Source of the DNA: Scleropages formosus
Taxonomy: Eukaryota > Chordata > Actinopteri > Osteoglossiformes > Osteoglossidae
Length of the DNA stretch: 64,000 nt
Direction of reading: 5' to 3'
Assembly: GCF_900964775.1 (NCBI RefSeq)
Contig: NC_041815.1
Span: forward strand, 13,171,443-13,235,442
Shown here: piece by piece, positions 21,986 to 33,862 of the stretch
Layout of the letters: each line of letters opens with the position of its first letter
Numbering within the stretch: the stretch's first letter is position 1
Position numbers and translations under genes: made by a program
The notes under the pieces: generated by a model
Told to the model about the DNA's origin: nothing
Seen by the model: the letters and a program-made list of their open reading frames with translations, nothing else
The model's database searches: none

Positions 21986-23431
21986 AATTTGTACAAATGT
22001 AAAGACACTGATTTAATGCGAGTGAATTTCTGCTCTACTTAATTTTGTCAAGGTTTTCTAACATATGACCACATAATAATTCACATTCAGCATTAGAAAA
22101 CGTTTTCCTCATGAAAATTCATGTTGTTTTTTTTTTTATTAACATTTGTGTTTTTTCTGTATACTGCATGTTTCAAATGACCAGCTATTTTAAAAGAATG
22201 AATTCTTTTAATATGCTGTGCAAATCTGACTAATTTCATTCTCAGCTCCTACTGAATTTTAAACTGTGCTGTAACAATATATTCATTGTGTTATCAGTTG
22301 CAGCTTTTTATAGGGAAAAGTTGCTGATGCCCAGGGATGTGTTGGTTTATATCCCATCTGTAAAAGAGTGGAATTTTAGGTATTGTTTTATTTTAATGGA
22401 AAAAGTAAAATGCAATCATTTCTCTGTACCGTTTGGTTTTAGTTAATATGTGCTCTGGTGTTTAGGCCACGTTTTGTAATTAGGGATATCATGTGTTGTA
22501 ATTGTATTGGATAGGGCTTCAACTGAAGTCAGTGTATGCACTGTAAGGAGAAGGAGGTTAAACTTCAGCCAGTATTGGTACAATGCTTGATGTCATTGAT
22601 GGAAATCTAAGGCAGCAGTTCGCACTGGTACAGCATACCACAGTCGAGATGAACCTTTTCTCAAACTACGACAGACTCTCTTCATCCTAAAACTGTTTTG
22701 ATGGGATTGTCTGAGAGTTGACGGACAGAGACCCAAAATTACTTATTTGAGAAACCTCAATGTTTTGTTTTAAAAAAATTTGAAACTTCATCTGACATAG
22801 GAAAGTGAAAAAGGGGGAATAAAGTGTAATTCCTTTGATGTTTCAGTTTCTTCTCGGTATATTTTTCAAATTAATGGCACATGGTTTTTGTTTGTACTTG
22901 CAATGTCATGCAAATATTTTGAATGCCAGCAACAAAGAAACTGAAACTCGTAACTGAAGGGGAGGTTGGCATGAGTTGGCATTGCAAACTCGTTGCAATG
23001 TCAATTCCGATGTTATGTGACAGTATTGTGGGGGGTGGTTAGGGGATAAGACATACGTGATCATTACTTCTCCCACTTGCCCATTTTTGCACCTACGTTG
23101 AGATTTAAACCATATTAAACAACTTGCATATTCCAGTGCATATGCAGTTGTTTTTGAAATCTAAGTAAAATGCAAGACTTAACATAGCAGAATTCTATTT
23201 TCACCTATTCCAGAATGTCAGTAAATCATGCTTGTGCTGAGAGGAAAGGCCCTATTCCGCATTTCACTTGTGTTATACTATTTTTTTAACAGAGTGAGAT
23301 GATCCAACTTTTACACATTACCTGTCATTCTTATTGACCTCATAATCTACATCCTTTACTCATTGTGTGACTGCAAAGGGTCCTTTAAACTCAGCAAGTC
23401 ATTTGGAGTTAGAGGTGGGGAATAATAGTCG

Positions 23432-23684
23432 CACACGCACACACACACGCGCGCACACACGCTCGCACACACGCGCGCACACACACACACGCGCACACAC
23501 ACGCTGCTTGTTCTAAGCAGGGTCCCTGCAAGCCGGAGCCTAACACAGGGCACAAGGCTGGAGGGGGCGAGGACACACCCAGAACGGGATGCTAGTCCAT
23601 CACAAGGCACCCTAAGCAGGATTTGAACCCCAGACCCACCAGAAAGCAGGCACAGGCTAAACCCACCGCACCACCACACCCCCT
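23432..23684 (-). mobile_element. GC-rich SINE with AC/CG tract, unit 3 copy
   Basis: Same insertion as 7221-7533, with the shortest compound tract (about 23432-23503). Confidence 0.88.
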
Positions 23685-24048
23685 AATAACAGGACCTTAT
23701 CTTTCAATTCAATCTGCCTGTCCTCCTTTTTTTCGAACGTGTCTGACATGAATGAATGAAAGAGCACATGTTCCTGAGCAATGTACCCAAAAATTGCTTG
23801 GCTGAGAAAATTAAAAGTCTCCAAAAATATGACAAAAATGGAAAAACTATTTTTTTTTAGGATGTATCACAGCTTGCTTTATTGTTTTGATCCATTGACT
23901 TCTGCAAAAAATATACTAAAATGATATTAAGATTATTTTACCCTTGAGAAAATTTTAAGAGAGTAGTTAGTAAGCCACCCAAACATGTGCATCTTAAAAA
24001 GATATTTTAAAAATCAACAGTTAAGACACGTTTGGAAATCAATATTTT

Positions 24049-25017
24049 TTATTTAAACTGTCTTACGTCGGTGCTATGTGGACATTTTCCGCACTTCATT
24101 ACTTTTATGACTTGCTGTCTTATTTCTTTTGTCCTGATACCATAAATTATTGGATTTAAACAGGCAGGCACAAGCAAATACATTGTACTGATTGCCATAT
24201 GACTGTTTGATGACAAGTCATTTTTTATTCTGTAGGAAAGAAACGATGTTAAGGAAAACATTAAAGTCACAAACATGACAATAATGTGAGTGATGCATGT
24301 ACTGAATGCTTTTTGACTAGATCTGCCTGATTTAAAAAGAGAGACAAATATTCTAACATAGGAAAACACAATTAAAAGGAAATCAGCCGCTAAGATGAAG
24401 AAGGCGCCACATAGTCCTACAACATTGTTAATATATATTGGACCACATGCAAGGGTGACCAGTGCCATGTGTTCACAGAAGCAGTGCTTAATCTCGTTGG
24501 ACTGGCAGTATGACAAAGATCGAGCCAGGCCAACTATTGCTGAAATTAAAGCTGCATTTCTGAGCAAAGGTATAATTACAAATTTCAGGAATGCAGAGAT
24601 TCTCATGTGTTCATTGTAATGGAGTGGAGTGCAGATGGCATAGAAACGATCCAGGGCCATCCACAGAAAAACAGTAGCCTGCATTGACCCGAAAAAAAGA
24701 ATGCAGAACATCTGAACCAGGCAACCCATCAGAGATATATGGTTCCAATTAAACAGGAGGTTGAAGAGTATGTGTGGAACACAGAATGTTGGCATAACCA
24801 TATCGATGAAAGCCATCACACAAATCAGCAGGTACATTGGAGAATGCAGAGCCCTGTGAGATAGGATTATAAATATAATCATTGAGTTTGCAATGATTGA
24901 CATTACAAACAAGAGGAAAAATGGGATGAAGAGAAGTTGTTTCCACTCTCTGGATCCAGAGAAGCCACTTAGTATGAAGTCCGTGTGAGAGATATTTCTT
25001 GCTGCATATTCCGACAT
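24049..25017 (-). CDS. Olfactory receptor, intact, 322 aa (unit 3)
   Basis: Full-length single-exon OR with all the family marks listed for 7904-8872. Its most distinct part is residues 71-85 (end of TM2 and first extracellular loop): it reads IDMVMPTFCVPHILF where the other three copies read VDLVIPIFFVPNMLL or NMLF. TM1 has II at 41-42 in place of VT. TM3 reads L107, G110, M112, A114, F117. The upstream 200 bases also differ slightly from units 1 and 2 and resemble unit 4. These regions line the ligand pocket in ORs, so altered odorant preference is possible (inference). Confidence 0.95.
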   Translation of the reverse strand: MSEYAARNISHTDFILSGFSGSREWKQLLFIPFFLLFVMSIIANSMIIFIILSHRALHSPMYLLICVMAFIDMVMPTFCVPHILFNLLFNWNHISLMGCLVQMFCILFFGSMQATVFLWMALDRFYAICTPLHYNEHMRISAFLKFVIIPLLRNAALISAIVGLARSLSYCQSNEIKHCFCEHMALVTLACGPIYINNVVGLCGAFFILAADFLLIVFSYVRIFVSLFKSGRSSQKAFSTCITHIIVMFVTLMFSLTSFLSYRIKNDLSSNSHMAISTMYLLVPACLNPIIYGIRTKEIRQQVIKVMKCGKCPHSTDVRQFK

Positions 25018-25860
25018 CTTGCTGCACAGTGTGGCACTTTGAAAAACACCTAAATAAAGCGAGAAAAGTACATTTTCAAATTTGTTTCTAGCAATTACTT
25101 TATTTCATGTGTTGAAAAAAAAAGCATTATTTCAAAATGTACATGATAAAGCACAAAAAGCTGTACACGGTCAAGTTTTAAGTATAGGTATACAACTCAA
25201 CTTTCTGCACTGCTTTTGGGTGTCATGTACCCAAACATTGATATACATGATACATACATTTTAGACACTATAAGAAGTGAAAAATATACTTTTTATAAGA
25301 TATAATTATGTTTTGAAGTAATTATTTATTGACAATATTAATGATTTTTAAAAGAGAGCCCAGGATTCATTTTATATATGATCTTGAAATCTCTATAAAT
25401 TTTCATCAATAGAAAAAATTCACAGGAAGAGAATTATGCATTTTATTTTTTGTGCAGAAAGAAATACCAAAACGGCAAAAGTGTTTTACGTTCCAGGTTC
25501 CACTGTTGAAAGCTGTAGGCCTTTCAGTCCAAAACCAAACCCTTCTTCACTTTCTGGCTCCCGATACTCCAACAAGTCTGACCTCCTGCTGCTTAAATCT
25601 GCTGTTCTGTATTCCCTTGGCAGACTGCTGGCTCTCTGGTTAAAGACAAGAGTAAACAAGAGTTCAGCTCTCAAGGACTGGCTTGGACCTGGGAGCTCTA
25701 TGTCCTGGATGACATCATGAGTGAGAACTAAGAATATGTACTTGTGTTTCTGGCAGTTTTTTGCAAAGCAGAAGCCATAAATCCACACTGTCTAGAAGCA
25801 CCGCTGACTTCTCTGGGCTTGGTGTCAGCTTAGACAGACAGTACCACAGTACACTCATGT

Positions 25861-26095
25861 TTGTGGTCTGACAAGTCAAAAATTCAAATAGGTTTGGAAA
25901 AAAACAGCTGTCATTGTCCTCTGGGCCAAAGAGGAAAAGGGCCATCCAAGCTGGTATCAGCGGTCCAAAAGCCAGTGCATGTCATGATATGGGGATGTGT
26001 CGGTACTTATGGTATGGGTAAATTATGTATCTATGAGGGCACCGTTAATGTAGAGAAATACGAACAAATTGTGGAAGTTCAACACCTAATTATCC
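25861..26095 (+). mobile_element. Tc1-like transposase fragment, unit 4 copy
   Basis: Same segment as 1776-2010, no end repeats visible. Confidence 0.75.
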
Positions 26096-27287
26096 TTCAA
26101 AAGTGCATTACTATTGACTGTTTCATACATGGACAAATTTGCTGTGCTTTAAATATTTCCAGTTTGTGTTTGTCAGCTATTGGTGCTTTGTTCAGTCTTA
26201 TGTTTCATCTGTGACATATGAAAGCAGTGTCTTCCGGATAGATTATGATGCACCGTAACAATATGATATGGTTATCAAAGCAAACAATGGAGTTTATTTA
26301 ACAAATCTGAGGTCCCTCATGAATTGGACAAGCAAGGGGCCAGAGGTGGAGAAGCACAGAAGTTATGGTAAGGTGTAGGGATTGACCAGGTTCTGCAGGT
26401 ATTGGGTGCTGGTCCTTTGACCATTTTTGGTTGTAACCAGTAGGCTGCAGGAAGCCAGTGTCTGGGGGCTGTGACAAATGTACAGTCCTCCTATCTGAAG
26501 AACTAGTAAATTAGGATTTCTGGATTGTGGTTGTTAGGTGTATGTGTTACGATGGCATAGTCACCAGCATGGCAAGCAGGTGTAGAGTTTCCTGTATGCG
26601 TGCATGATGTTCCATATTTGGTAAAGGTAATGCGTTATCGTACATTCTGTATGTCTGCATATCCTGCAAGTCACAACGACATGCAGAAAGTCTTTGGCAG
26701 GTCAGTCACAACTTGCGCTACAGGTTTCTACATCAGATGAAGAGGCGTGATGGCGCAAGCCTGAGACGAGAGAAGAGGGAGTCGAATAATCGAAGGGACC
26801 TAGGTGTACCGGAGTGTGAGATATTTGCTCATATAAAAACACAAATGCAATGGAACAAACATTTTGCACAATTTACCGATTTATGAAAAAGTAGAATTTT
26901 CTTCACAGAAGCTCCATGTAGCATCAACAAGGCATATACACAAACATGTCATAGTGTTGTTGAAGAATTTCCAAGGAATGAAAAGCAGAAAGAAGAGCTG
27001 GTCAGTGTGAACTGATGAGAGTTTAATTGTTAGAAAGCAGTAGTGAAAATAAAGTACATAGTTAACGTTAATTGATGATAAAGGAATTGGGAAGAGGTGT
27101 GTGCACAATGACGTGCGTAATCAGATGTAGAACATACACAAACAGGGGCCTTGAGCCACCTAGTGAGGTCTCCTGACACCGAAGGCACACCGATGTAATT
27201 TGGCAGTGTCACAAAGATAACTGCGTTTTGATGACCAGCACAAAAGAAAACTAACAGAAAAAAAATGTTCAGTTGCTTGTTTAATTG

Positions 27288-27478
27288 AGGCAGCCGGTAG
27301 TGTCGTGGTTAGAGTTGCTGCCTTTGGATCCATGGTTGCTGGATTGAATGTCACCTACTGCTGTAGTAGCCTTGAGCAAGGCACCCTACCCTAAATTTCT
27401 CCACTTAAAAAAGCCTAGCCACATAAATGGATAAATAATTGTTGCTTTGGTGAAAAGTGTTGGCTAAATGAATAAATG
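27288..27478 (+). mobile_element. Second tRNA-SINE family, unit 4 copy
   Basis: Same insertion as 3431-3621. Confidence 0.8.
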
Positions 27479-27662
27479 CTATGGAGGCAAGAAAAGACAA
27501 GAACCTCTTTAAAAAACAGAGGTTAGTAATCATTGTTGGAGGTAAAAATTCTAAGAATACTCTAAAAAACTGACCTCAATGTAAATAACTGCTGAAAGCA
27601 AAAAAAGCTTGCCGAGACCAGCATGGAACAATGACGTATTTAACAAAGTCATCTCTAACGTT

Positions 27663-27878
27663 GGGGGGCACGGTGGCGCAGCGGGCTTAGCGGGGTCCCA
27701 CTCTGGTGTGTCTTTGCTTCCAGCCCTGCAGGGGGTGCTTTGCGATGGACGGGCGTCCCATTCTGGGTGTGTCCTCTCACCCTTCTGCCTTGCACCCTGT
27801 ATTGCTGGGTTAAGCTCCGGCTCACCGCGACCCCACTTGGGACAATTGGTTTCAGACAGTGTGTGTGTGCGCATGTGT
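27663..27878 (+). mobile_element. GC-rich SINE, unit 4 copy of shared insertion
   Basis: Same insertion as 3805-4018, with a slightly longer GT tail. Confidence 0.88.
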
Positions 27879-27895
27879 AATGTCAAAGTGAAACA

Positions 27896-28276
27896 TTGAA
27901 ACGTACCTTGTTCATAAATGGAGTCCAGACTTAGCCTACTGAGACTCACAGTCTCAATGTCACAAGGTTAAAAACTCAGCAATCTGAGGCCCTTGGAGCA
28001 GAACTGCTGCTCATACAGATGAAGGCTTGCTCAGGCTAATGCTTATCCACCTGAATAAGTGTTCTGGAAATTATATATCTATTATATTCAGATTTCTGAC
28101 ATACAGCATGTTATAAATGATGTATTAACTGGCTGAACCTCCACGCAGCTCAAATAATTTACATCCAAATTTGCATGTTTTGTATTTCAACAACACAATT
28201 ATTTCAGTTGTCTATTTCCTCTAGTGTCAGTAGTCACATCTATATTATGTTACGCAAATTAACACAGACCACACAT
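27896..28276. other. Non-coding unit 4 sequence, no gene seen
   Basis: AT-rich sequence with no plausible coding region. Its later part (from about 28060) is alignable by eye to unit 5 near 45412-45600 (CACAATTATTTCAGTTGT shared), so it is ancestral unit sequence absent from units 1-3. Confidence 0.65.
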
Positions 28277-28976
28277 AATACTGTCACCACCATACCCACA
28301 CCGCAACCAGCAGCACCTGGCTTCCATTAAGCACCAAACTTCCATAGTCCTTTTCTAGACTATCGCAATTTCAATGAGATAATGATGAAAAACCCTCATC
28401 TCTTGCCATTGATCACAGCGGCCCTGGAACAGGTTCATGGGGAACAGGTTTTCAACAAGTTAGACCCACTCAGCGTATTTAACCTGATACATATTAGGGA
28501 GAGGGATGAGTGGAAGATGGTGTTTAGCACCGCCCTGGTTCATTCCAATATTTGGTAATGCTGTTCGGACTGGAAAATGCTCCTTCCATTTTTCATGCTT
28601 CCGTGACCCATGTGTTGGGGAGCTTGTTGAACAAATGTGTCCTTATGTACTTGGATGACATTCTGGTGATCTCCTGTTCTTCCTGCAGCAGAGCATGAGG
28701 AGCACATAAGTCAGGTTCTTCGCCGTCTGTTGGATAACAGTCTCTTTGTCAAGGGCGGAAAATGCCTCTTCCACCAGGAGCATGTAGACTTCCTGGGCTT
28801 CATTCTGGGCCCAGATGGGTTGGCAATGGGCCCGGTTAAGGTACAGGCAGTCCTTTATTGGTCCCATCTGACCTCTGTTAAGGCTCTAAGGAGGTTCTTA
28901 GGGTTTGTAAATTTCTACTGCTGATTCATCTGTGACTTCAGTAGTATCGCTGCTCCTCTCACTTCTGTGCTCAAGG

Positions 28977-29732
28977 CAGGGATGGACTGGGAGTAAAAAA
29001 CAGCCCTGGATTTTCCCCCAAATAGGCTCCACCACAACTACAAACAGCCGCTACTATCTCACAATATTACAGCAGTCGATGTATCGCATTTATGGCAAAT
29101 AACATCACAAAACCCATGGTGATTGAAATAAATTTATTATTGTATGAACTATGAATTTGGATATTGCCTGGGTTAGCCTACATGCCACGATCAAAATATC
29201 ATTTTTGTGTCTGTTGCCACGCAATGACAAAAGTCATGCTGCAGCCAAGCTGAGTGAGAGCGACCATGTGTGCACAAATTATTTCCAAACTCGCTCATTC
29301 TCATGTTACATGTTAATCGGAGCAATCACCTTAGGCTACTTCATTTACTTTATTTTCTAACTCGGTAGCAATGTAACCCATTGTAGAATCGCTGCTGTCT
29401 CGTTATGAATAAATGGAATACTCACGTCAGACAATGCAGAGTGATAAATAGCATTGAACGTTCGAACTAGGAATGTCCCGGGATTTTACTATAGTGCTAT
29501 TCATAGGCTACATGCTCTATAGTGAGAGAGACAGGCAAAGGTAACCTGATGTAACTGTCCTGACAGGCAACTCACCAGAACCATTGACTCAGGAGCAACT
29601 GCTGCTGTCTCTCCCTCATCAGGCTCACGATTAGGGCTACTGCTACCTGCAGTTGCACTGCTGCTGGCAACACTATTGCCAAACATCTCTGTTATTTTTT
29701 TGCATTTTGTAGCGTCGGTCTCTAAGGACTTC

Positions 29733-29785
<53 letters not shown>

Positions 29786-30026
29786 GCTTCTCCCAACCGC
29801 CTTTATCTTTACATTTTTTGCTTGCCATCATGAGCCCACTCTCCTTTGCGTCAGTTTCGGTTTATTATAAGCAAAAAAAGATTGCATTAGTGCCCCCTTT
29901 TGTCGGCTGTCAACGTCACTCAATCTGACACTTTTTCTTTGATGATGAGCCAACCAGGCCAACAGCCGTCGGATGGACGGCCGTTCTGGACTTCTCCAGA
30001 AAGTCCAGATGGCCAGTCCGCCCCAG
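28977..30026 (-). mobile_element. hAT DNA transposon, non-autonomous, 1.05 kb
   Basis: Inserted in the Gypsy element with a perfect 8-base target-site duplication GCTCAAGG (28969-28976, 30027-30034), the hAT hallmark. Terminal inverted repeats are CAGGGATGGACTGG at the left and the complement of CTGGGGCGGACTGG at the right. The minus-strand reading near 29501-29820 (ATKCKKITEMFGNS and an upstream Lys-rich stretch) looks like the start of a hAT transposase; the catalytic core is missing. A T-run at 29737-29778 sits inside it. I see nothing coding in 28990-29480. Confidence 0.88.
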
Positions 30027-31410
30027 GCTCAAGGGGAAGGGGTTCCAGCTCATGGCAGCCCTGGAGGCATTCCAGTATCTCAAAGAATGGTTGACAACTC
30101 CCCCAGTACTCAGGCACCCTATTCCCTTGTTGCCTTTTGTTGCTGAGGTGAATTCTTTGATCATGGACGTCGGAGCAGTTGTCCCACAGAGACAGGGATC
30201 CCCAGCAAAACTCCAACCTTGCTGTAAGCTGTTGCCCACCGAGTGCAATTATGACATTGGGCATATGGAGTTATTGGCTATTAAGCTGGTGCTCAAGGAA
30301 TGGGGGCACTGGTTGGAGGGGACCGCTCGTCCATTCTTGGTCTTTACAGACCACCGGAATCTGAAATATCTAAGAACAGCTCGTCAACTAAACTCCTGAT
30401 AAGCCCGATGGGCTCTCTTTTTCACCAGGTTCCAATTCCATATATCGTACTCCCTGGGATAGAGGAACACCAAGGCCTACGGCCTTTCCAGGCCGTACGA
30501 TAAAGACCCAGCCCCTGTCGAGCCGGAAACCACCCTGCCGAGGTTGTGCTTTGTGGCTCCTGTGTGGTGGCAGTTCACGCAGGATTTCCAGAGAGTCCAA
30601 ACACCCTGGAGTAGCAGACACTTCCAAGGGCAAGAAATAAATCCCAGCTGCTCCACTAGGTACACGATGCCCTGGTGGCTGGCCACCATGGGTGCTGACA
30701 GACTCTCTCCCTATTGGAAAAGAGGCACTAGTGACTCTTCCTTCATCAGGATGTACAAGAATTTGTGGAGGCATGCGAGACATGTGCCCAATCTAAAACC
30801 CCGAACCAAAAGCCCAGAAGGTTACTGGAACTGCTCCCGGTGCCATCCCGGCCCTGGTCCCACATAGCAGCGGATTTCCTTTTGGACTTGTCTTGGCAAC
30901 ACCGTAATCCTGTGTTCAGGGTGTGGAAGGTATTCTAGCAGAAACTCGATACCTCCGTCAGCCTCACCTCCGGGTACCACCCTCAGGCTAATGGGCAAGT
31001 AGAATAGCTGAACCAGGACTTCGGCCACTTCCTGCTGAACTACTGCAGCCAATACCAGGACCAGTGGGCACGGTTCCTTCCATGGGCCAAATACACACAT
31101 AACTCTCTCACAAGAGAGACCTTGACAGGTCTCTCCCTGTTACAGTGTCTGTTCGGGTATCAACTGCCCCCGTTTCCATGGTACTCTGGTTCCTCTCATG
31201 CCCTTCGTTTTGATTCCTGGTTCCAGAAAAGCAAGGAGGCCTGGTGTGTGGTTCAGGACCACCTCTGCAAAATTACCCACTGCTAAAAACAGCAGGTGGA
31301 CAAACATCACTGCACCCTGACCTTCCAATGAGAATAAAACATGTGGCTGTCTACCCGTGATATCCACCTCAAGCTTCCCTCTAGAAAACTCAGTCCCCGC
31401 TACATTGGGC

Positions 31411-32376
31411 CCATCCATCCACCTTCTGTCTCACTTGTCCCAAATGGGTCGCGGTAGCAACAGGGAGAGCAGAGAGGCGAAGCCGCAGCTGTACCCCGCA
31501 ACTTCCTCCAGCTCAACTTGGGAGATCCCCAGCCTTTCCCAAGGTCAACTGTGAGATATAATCCCTCCAGTGGGTCCTGGGCCGACCTCGGGGCCTCGTT
31601 CCAGTTGGCCATGCCTGGTATACCTCTAAAGGGAGGTGCTCCAGCAGCATCCTTATCAGATGCCTGAACCACCTAACTGGCTCCTCTCAATGTGAAGGAG
31701 TAGCAGTTCTATTCTGAGTTCCTCCCAGATGTCTGAACTCCTTACCCTGTCATGGAGAGTGAGTCCCAACACCCTGCAGAGAAAACTCATTTCGGCTGCT
31801 TGTATCCGCAATCTTATTCTTTCAGTCATCACCCAAAGTTGATGACCATAGGTGAGGGTAGGGACGTAGATCAACTGGTAAATGGAAAGCTTCACCTTAT
31901 GGCTCAGCTCCCCCTTTACCGCTACCGTCCGGTACAGCGACCACATTACTGCTGCCGCTGCTCCCAGTCTGTGGCCGATCTCATTCACCCTTCTTCCCTC
32001 ACTCATGAACAGGACCACAAGATAATTGAACTCCTCAACCTGGAGCAAAAACTCTCCCCTTACCTGGAGGGGGCATACCATCCTTTTCCATGACAGAACC
32101 ATAGACTCAGACTTTGAGGTGCTGATCCTCATCCCCACCGCTTCACACTCGGCTGCAAACTGTTCCAGTGCATGTTGGAGGCAGCCATGTGACGGTACCA
32201 AAAAGACAACATCATCCGCAAAAAGCAGAGATGTCACCTTCCGACTCCCACACAGAATACCCTCCTGACCTCAACTGTGCCTTGATATCCTGTCCATGAA
32301 AACCACAAACAGGAGTGGAGACAAGGCACAACCTTGGCAGAGTCCAGCACCCACACTGAACAGGCTTGACTTAATG
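31411..32376 (-). mobile_element. APE-type LINE, 5'-truncated, 3' part of RT ORF
   Basis: The minus-strand reading holds LLFADDVVFLVPSHGCLQHA with the intact FADD catalytic box of reverse transcriptase, then EFNYLVVLFMSEGRR and LTYGHQLWVMTERIRLRIQA. It is the same fish LINE family as 40199, 48515 and 56730. The 3' end has GGATGGATGG repeats. It lies between the Gypsy integrase remains and the Gypsy 3' LTR. No clear target duplication was found. Confidence 0.85.
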
Positions 32377-32882
32377 CTTAATGTTATGACCACACCCACA
32401 CCTCAACAAGCAACACCTGGCTCCAGTTAAGCACCTGACTTCAATTGGAGCACTTGGCTACAGAAACCCCCACTCCACCACTTCCCAGTTGCGGCATCTT
32501 ACCTGAGACAACTTTCCCCACTACGCTTTCTAACCTACCTCTTTTTTCCCAACTTCTGTTCCTCATCGTTCCCCAGTTCCGTTCCACATCTTTTTGGTAA
32601 CGACTGCCTGCCTTGTCCCCCAACTATGACTAGAGATCCTCATCTCTGCTCAGTCATCGATTGACTGGCCAAATGCTTGTCCTTGACCTGTCCCTGACCA
32701 TGAGATCATATCTAATCCTTTGGTACTGAATAAACGATTGTGCACTTCGGTTCAGCCTCCTCGACTTCGCCATGACAAATACAAGTTGTCTTGTATGTAA
32801 AAATAGCAGCATAATGTGAGACATTTGGCACAACATGGAGATATAACACTGACTTTGAAAACAGCAATTTTGATGTTGTTAC

Positions 32883-33257
32883 TGTCCTGCAAAGCAGAAG
32901 ACACAGAGAAGGCAGCAACCAAGTGCAAGATCACTCAGTCAAGGGCAAGGGGATAGACTTGTTCTCATTGTCAGGGACAAGTGAATGGTCAGTCGATCAG
33001 CAATCTGAGTGAAAACAGAAGGAAGATTCGTGGACTAAGTCAAGAACCAAGATGAATGGTCAAGAACCAGGTACAAGGAGGACCAGGACAGGGGGCTGTG
33101 ATGACTGCTGTGAGTGCAGAGAGACCAGTTATCTCAATGAGATCTCACAACTGGCAAGAGGCTGAGAAGTGTCTTTTGTAGTTGAGTGTTCCGATTGAAG
33201 CCAGGTGCTTAACTGGAGCCAGGTGCTGCTGGTTGAAGTGCAGGTGTGGTCATGACA
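32883..33257 (-). mobile_element. Solo LTR of the Gypsy family at 28282
   Basis: Read in reverse, it begins TGTCATGACCACACCTGCAC and carries the GCACCTGGCTCCAGTTAAGC stretch shared with the LTR at 32382-32777. Flanked by GTTAC (32878-32882) and GTCAC (33258-33262), a 5-base duplication with one mismatch. No internal region lies beside it. Unit 5 has the empty site near 45725. Confidence 0.82.
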
Positions 33258-33403
33258 GTCACCATCTACAAAAGAATAATGGCACCTAGGTGAACACCTG
33301 AAAATCTTTACTTCTTGCACTTGAACACAGTCTACATTGTACTGCACTTTTAAAGTTTTATTTTAGTTTCTGTACACGTAAAGGCATACAGAGAGATTCT
33401 AAA

Positions 33404-33726
33404 TGTCACGCCCTCTTCTAGCAGCCGATTGGCAACACCTGCGGGTAATCTAGGGAACACAGTTTAAAAGGGCACACCGGATGTATCTCATCACAGCACC
33501 TTGGGAGGAAAACTGGAGCGCTCTTCTCTTTTGTATCCTGACTGTGACTTTCTAGTTGTTTAAAGTGGATTGTTTCTGTACCATGAGTATTGCCGTTTCT
33601 TTTGTATGACGTTTGCCAATCAATCAACCCCTGAACAAGTCTCGACCATTCTTGTGCCTCGTCCTTTCAATAAATGAATGAGCCCACACCTGTGTCCCTT
33701 GCTTTTTCTGGACCCTCATCATAACA
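33404..33726 (+). mobile_element. Solo LTR of a second LTR family
   Basis: A 323-base element beginning TGTCACGCCC and ending CATCATAACA, with an exact CTAAA duplication at 33399-33403 and 33727-33731. An AATAAA signal near 33670 fits plus orientation. Superfamily not determinable without internal sequence; Gypsy is likely. Confidence 0.78.
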
Positions 33727-33731
33727 CTAAA

Positions 33732-33862
33732 TTTATATTTATTTATTTAGCAGATGCTTTCCTCCAAAGTGATTCCCAATTAATTCTATGTAGTGTTGTC
33801 ATTCCACACACCTTATTCACCAAGGTGATTTACACTGCTAGATAAATTACTGACAATGTACC
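33732..33862 (-). mobile_element. 3' fragment of third tRNA-SINE family
   Basis: Starts with the complement of the fish SINE tail (ATTTATTTATTTAGCAGATG), continues through CACACCTTATTCACCAAGG and stops at a C-run. It supplies the tail that the copies at 5299, 13509 and 21699 lack. Confidence 0.75.

Larger units (their letters stand above)
17172..25124 (-). repeat. Tandem OR unit 3 (about 7.95 kb)
   Basis: Third copy. It follows unit 2 at a constant 8192 offset to about 20040 and 8190 to about 21860. It shares the head SINEs and the receptor-remnant deletion with unit 2 and lacks the private SINE of unit 2. Its OR end differs more from units 1 and 2. I see no other gene in the stretches between listed features. 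Confidence 0.88.
28282..32777 (+). mobile_element. Ty3/Gypsy LTR retrotransposon fossil with target-site duplication
   Basis: Bounded by an exact 5-base duplication AATAC at 28277-28281 and 32778-32782. The 3' LTR is 32382-32777 (396 bases, TGTTATGACC to GCCATGACA). Only a stub of the 5' LTR remains (from 28282). Parts in order are reverse transcriptase (about 28350-28925), RNase H (about 30035-30400, with [10 protein letters not shown]), integrase-like remains (to about 31410) and the LTR. A hAT element and a LINE have inserted into it. It lacks the gag and protease region and is clearly broken, with many breaks. The same site is empty in unit 5, so insertion postdates the unit 4/5 split. 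The two LTRs are too unequal to date it. Confidence 0.85.

Noticed and set aside
1029-25124. CRISPR-like or satellite array
   Set aside because: The repeats are 8-kb segmental duplications in a vertebrate genome; there are no short regular repeats with spacers.
29151-29360. Small membrane-like protein inside the hAT element
   Set aside because: No family resemblance and no conservation evidence; short open frame in AT-rich transposon sequence.
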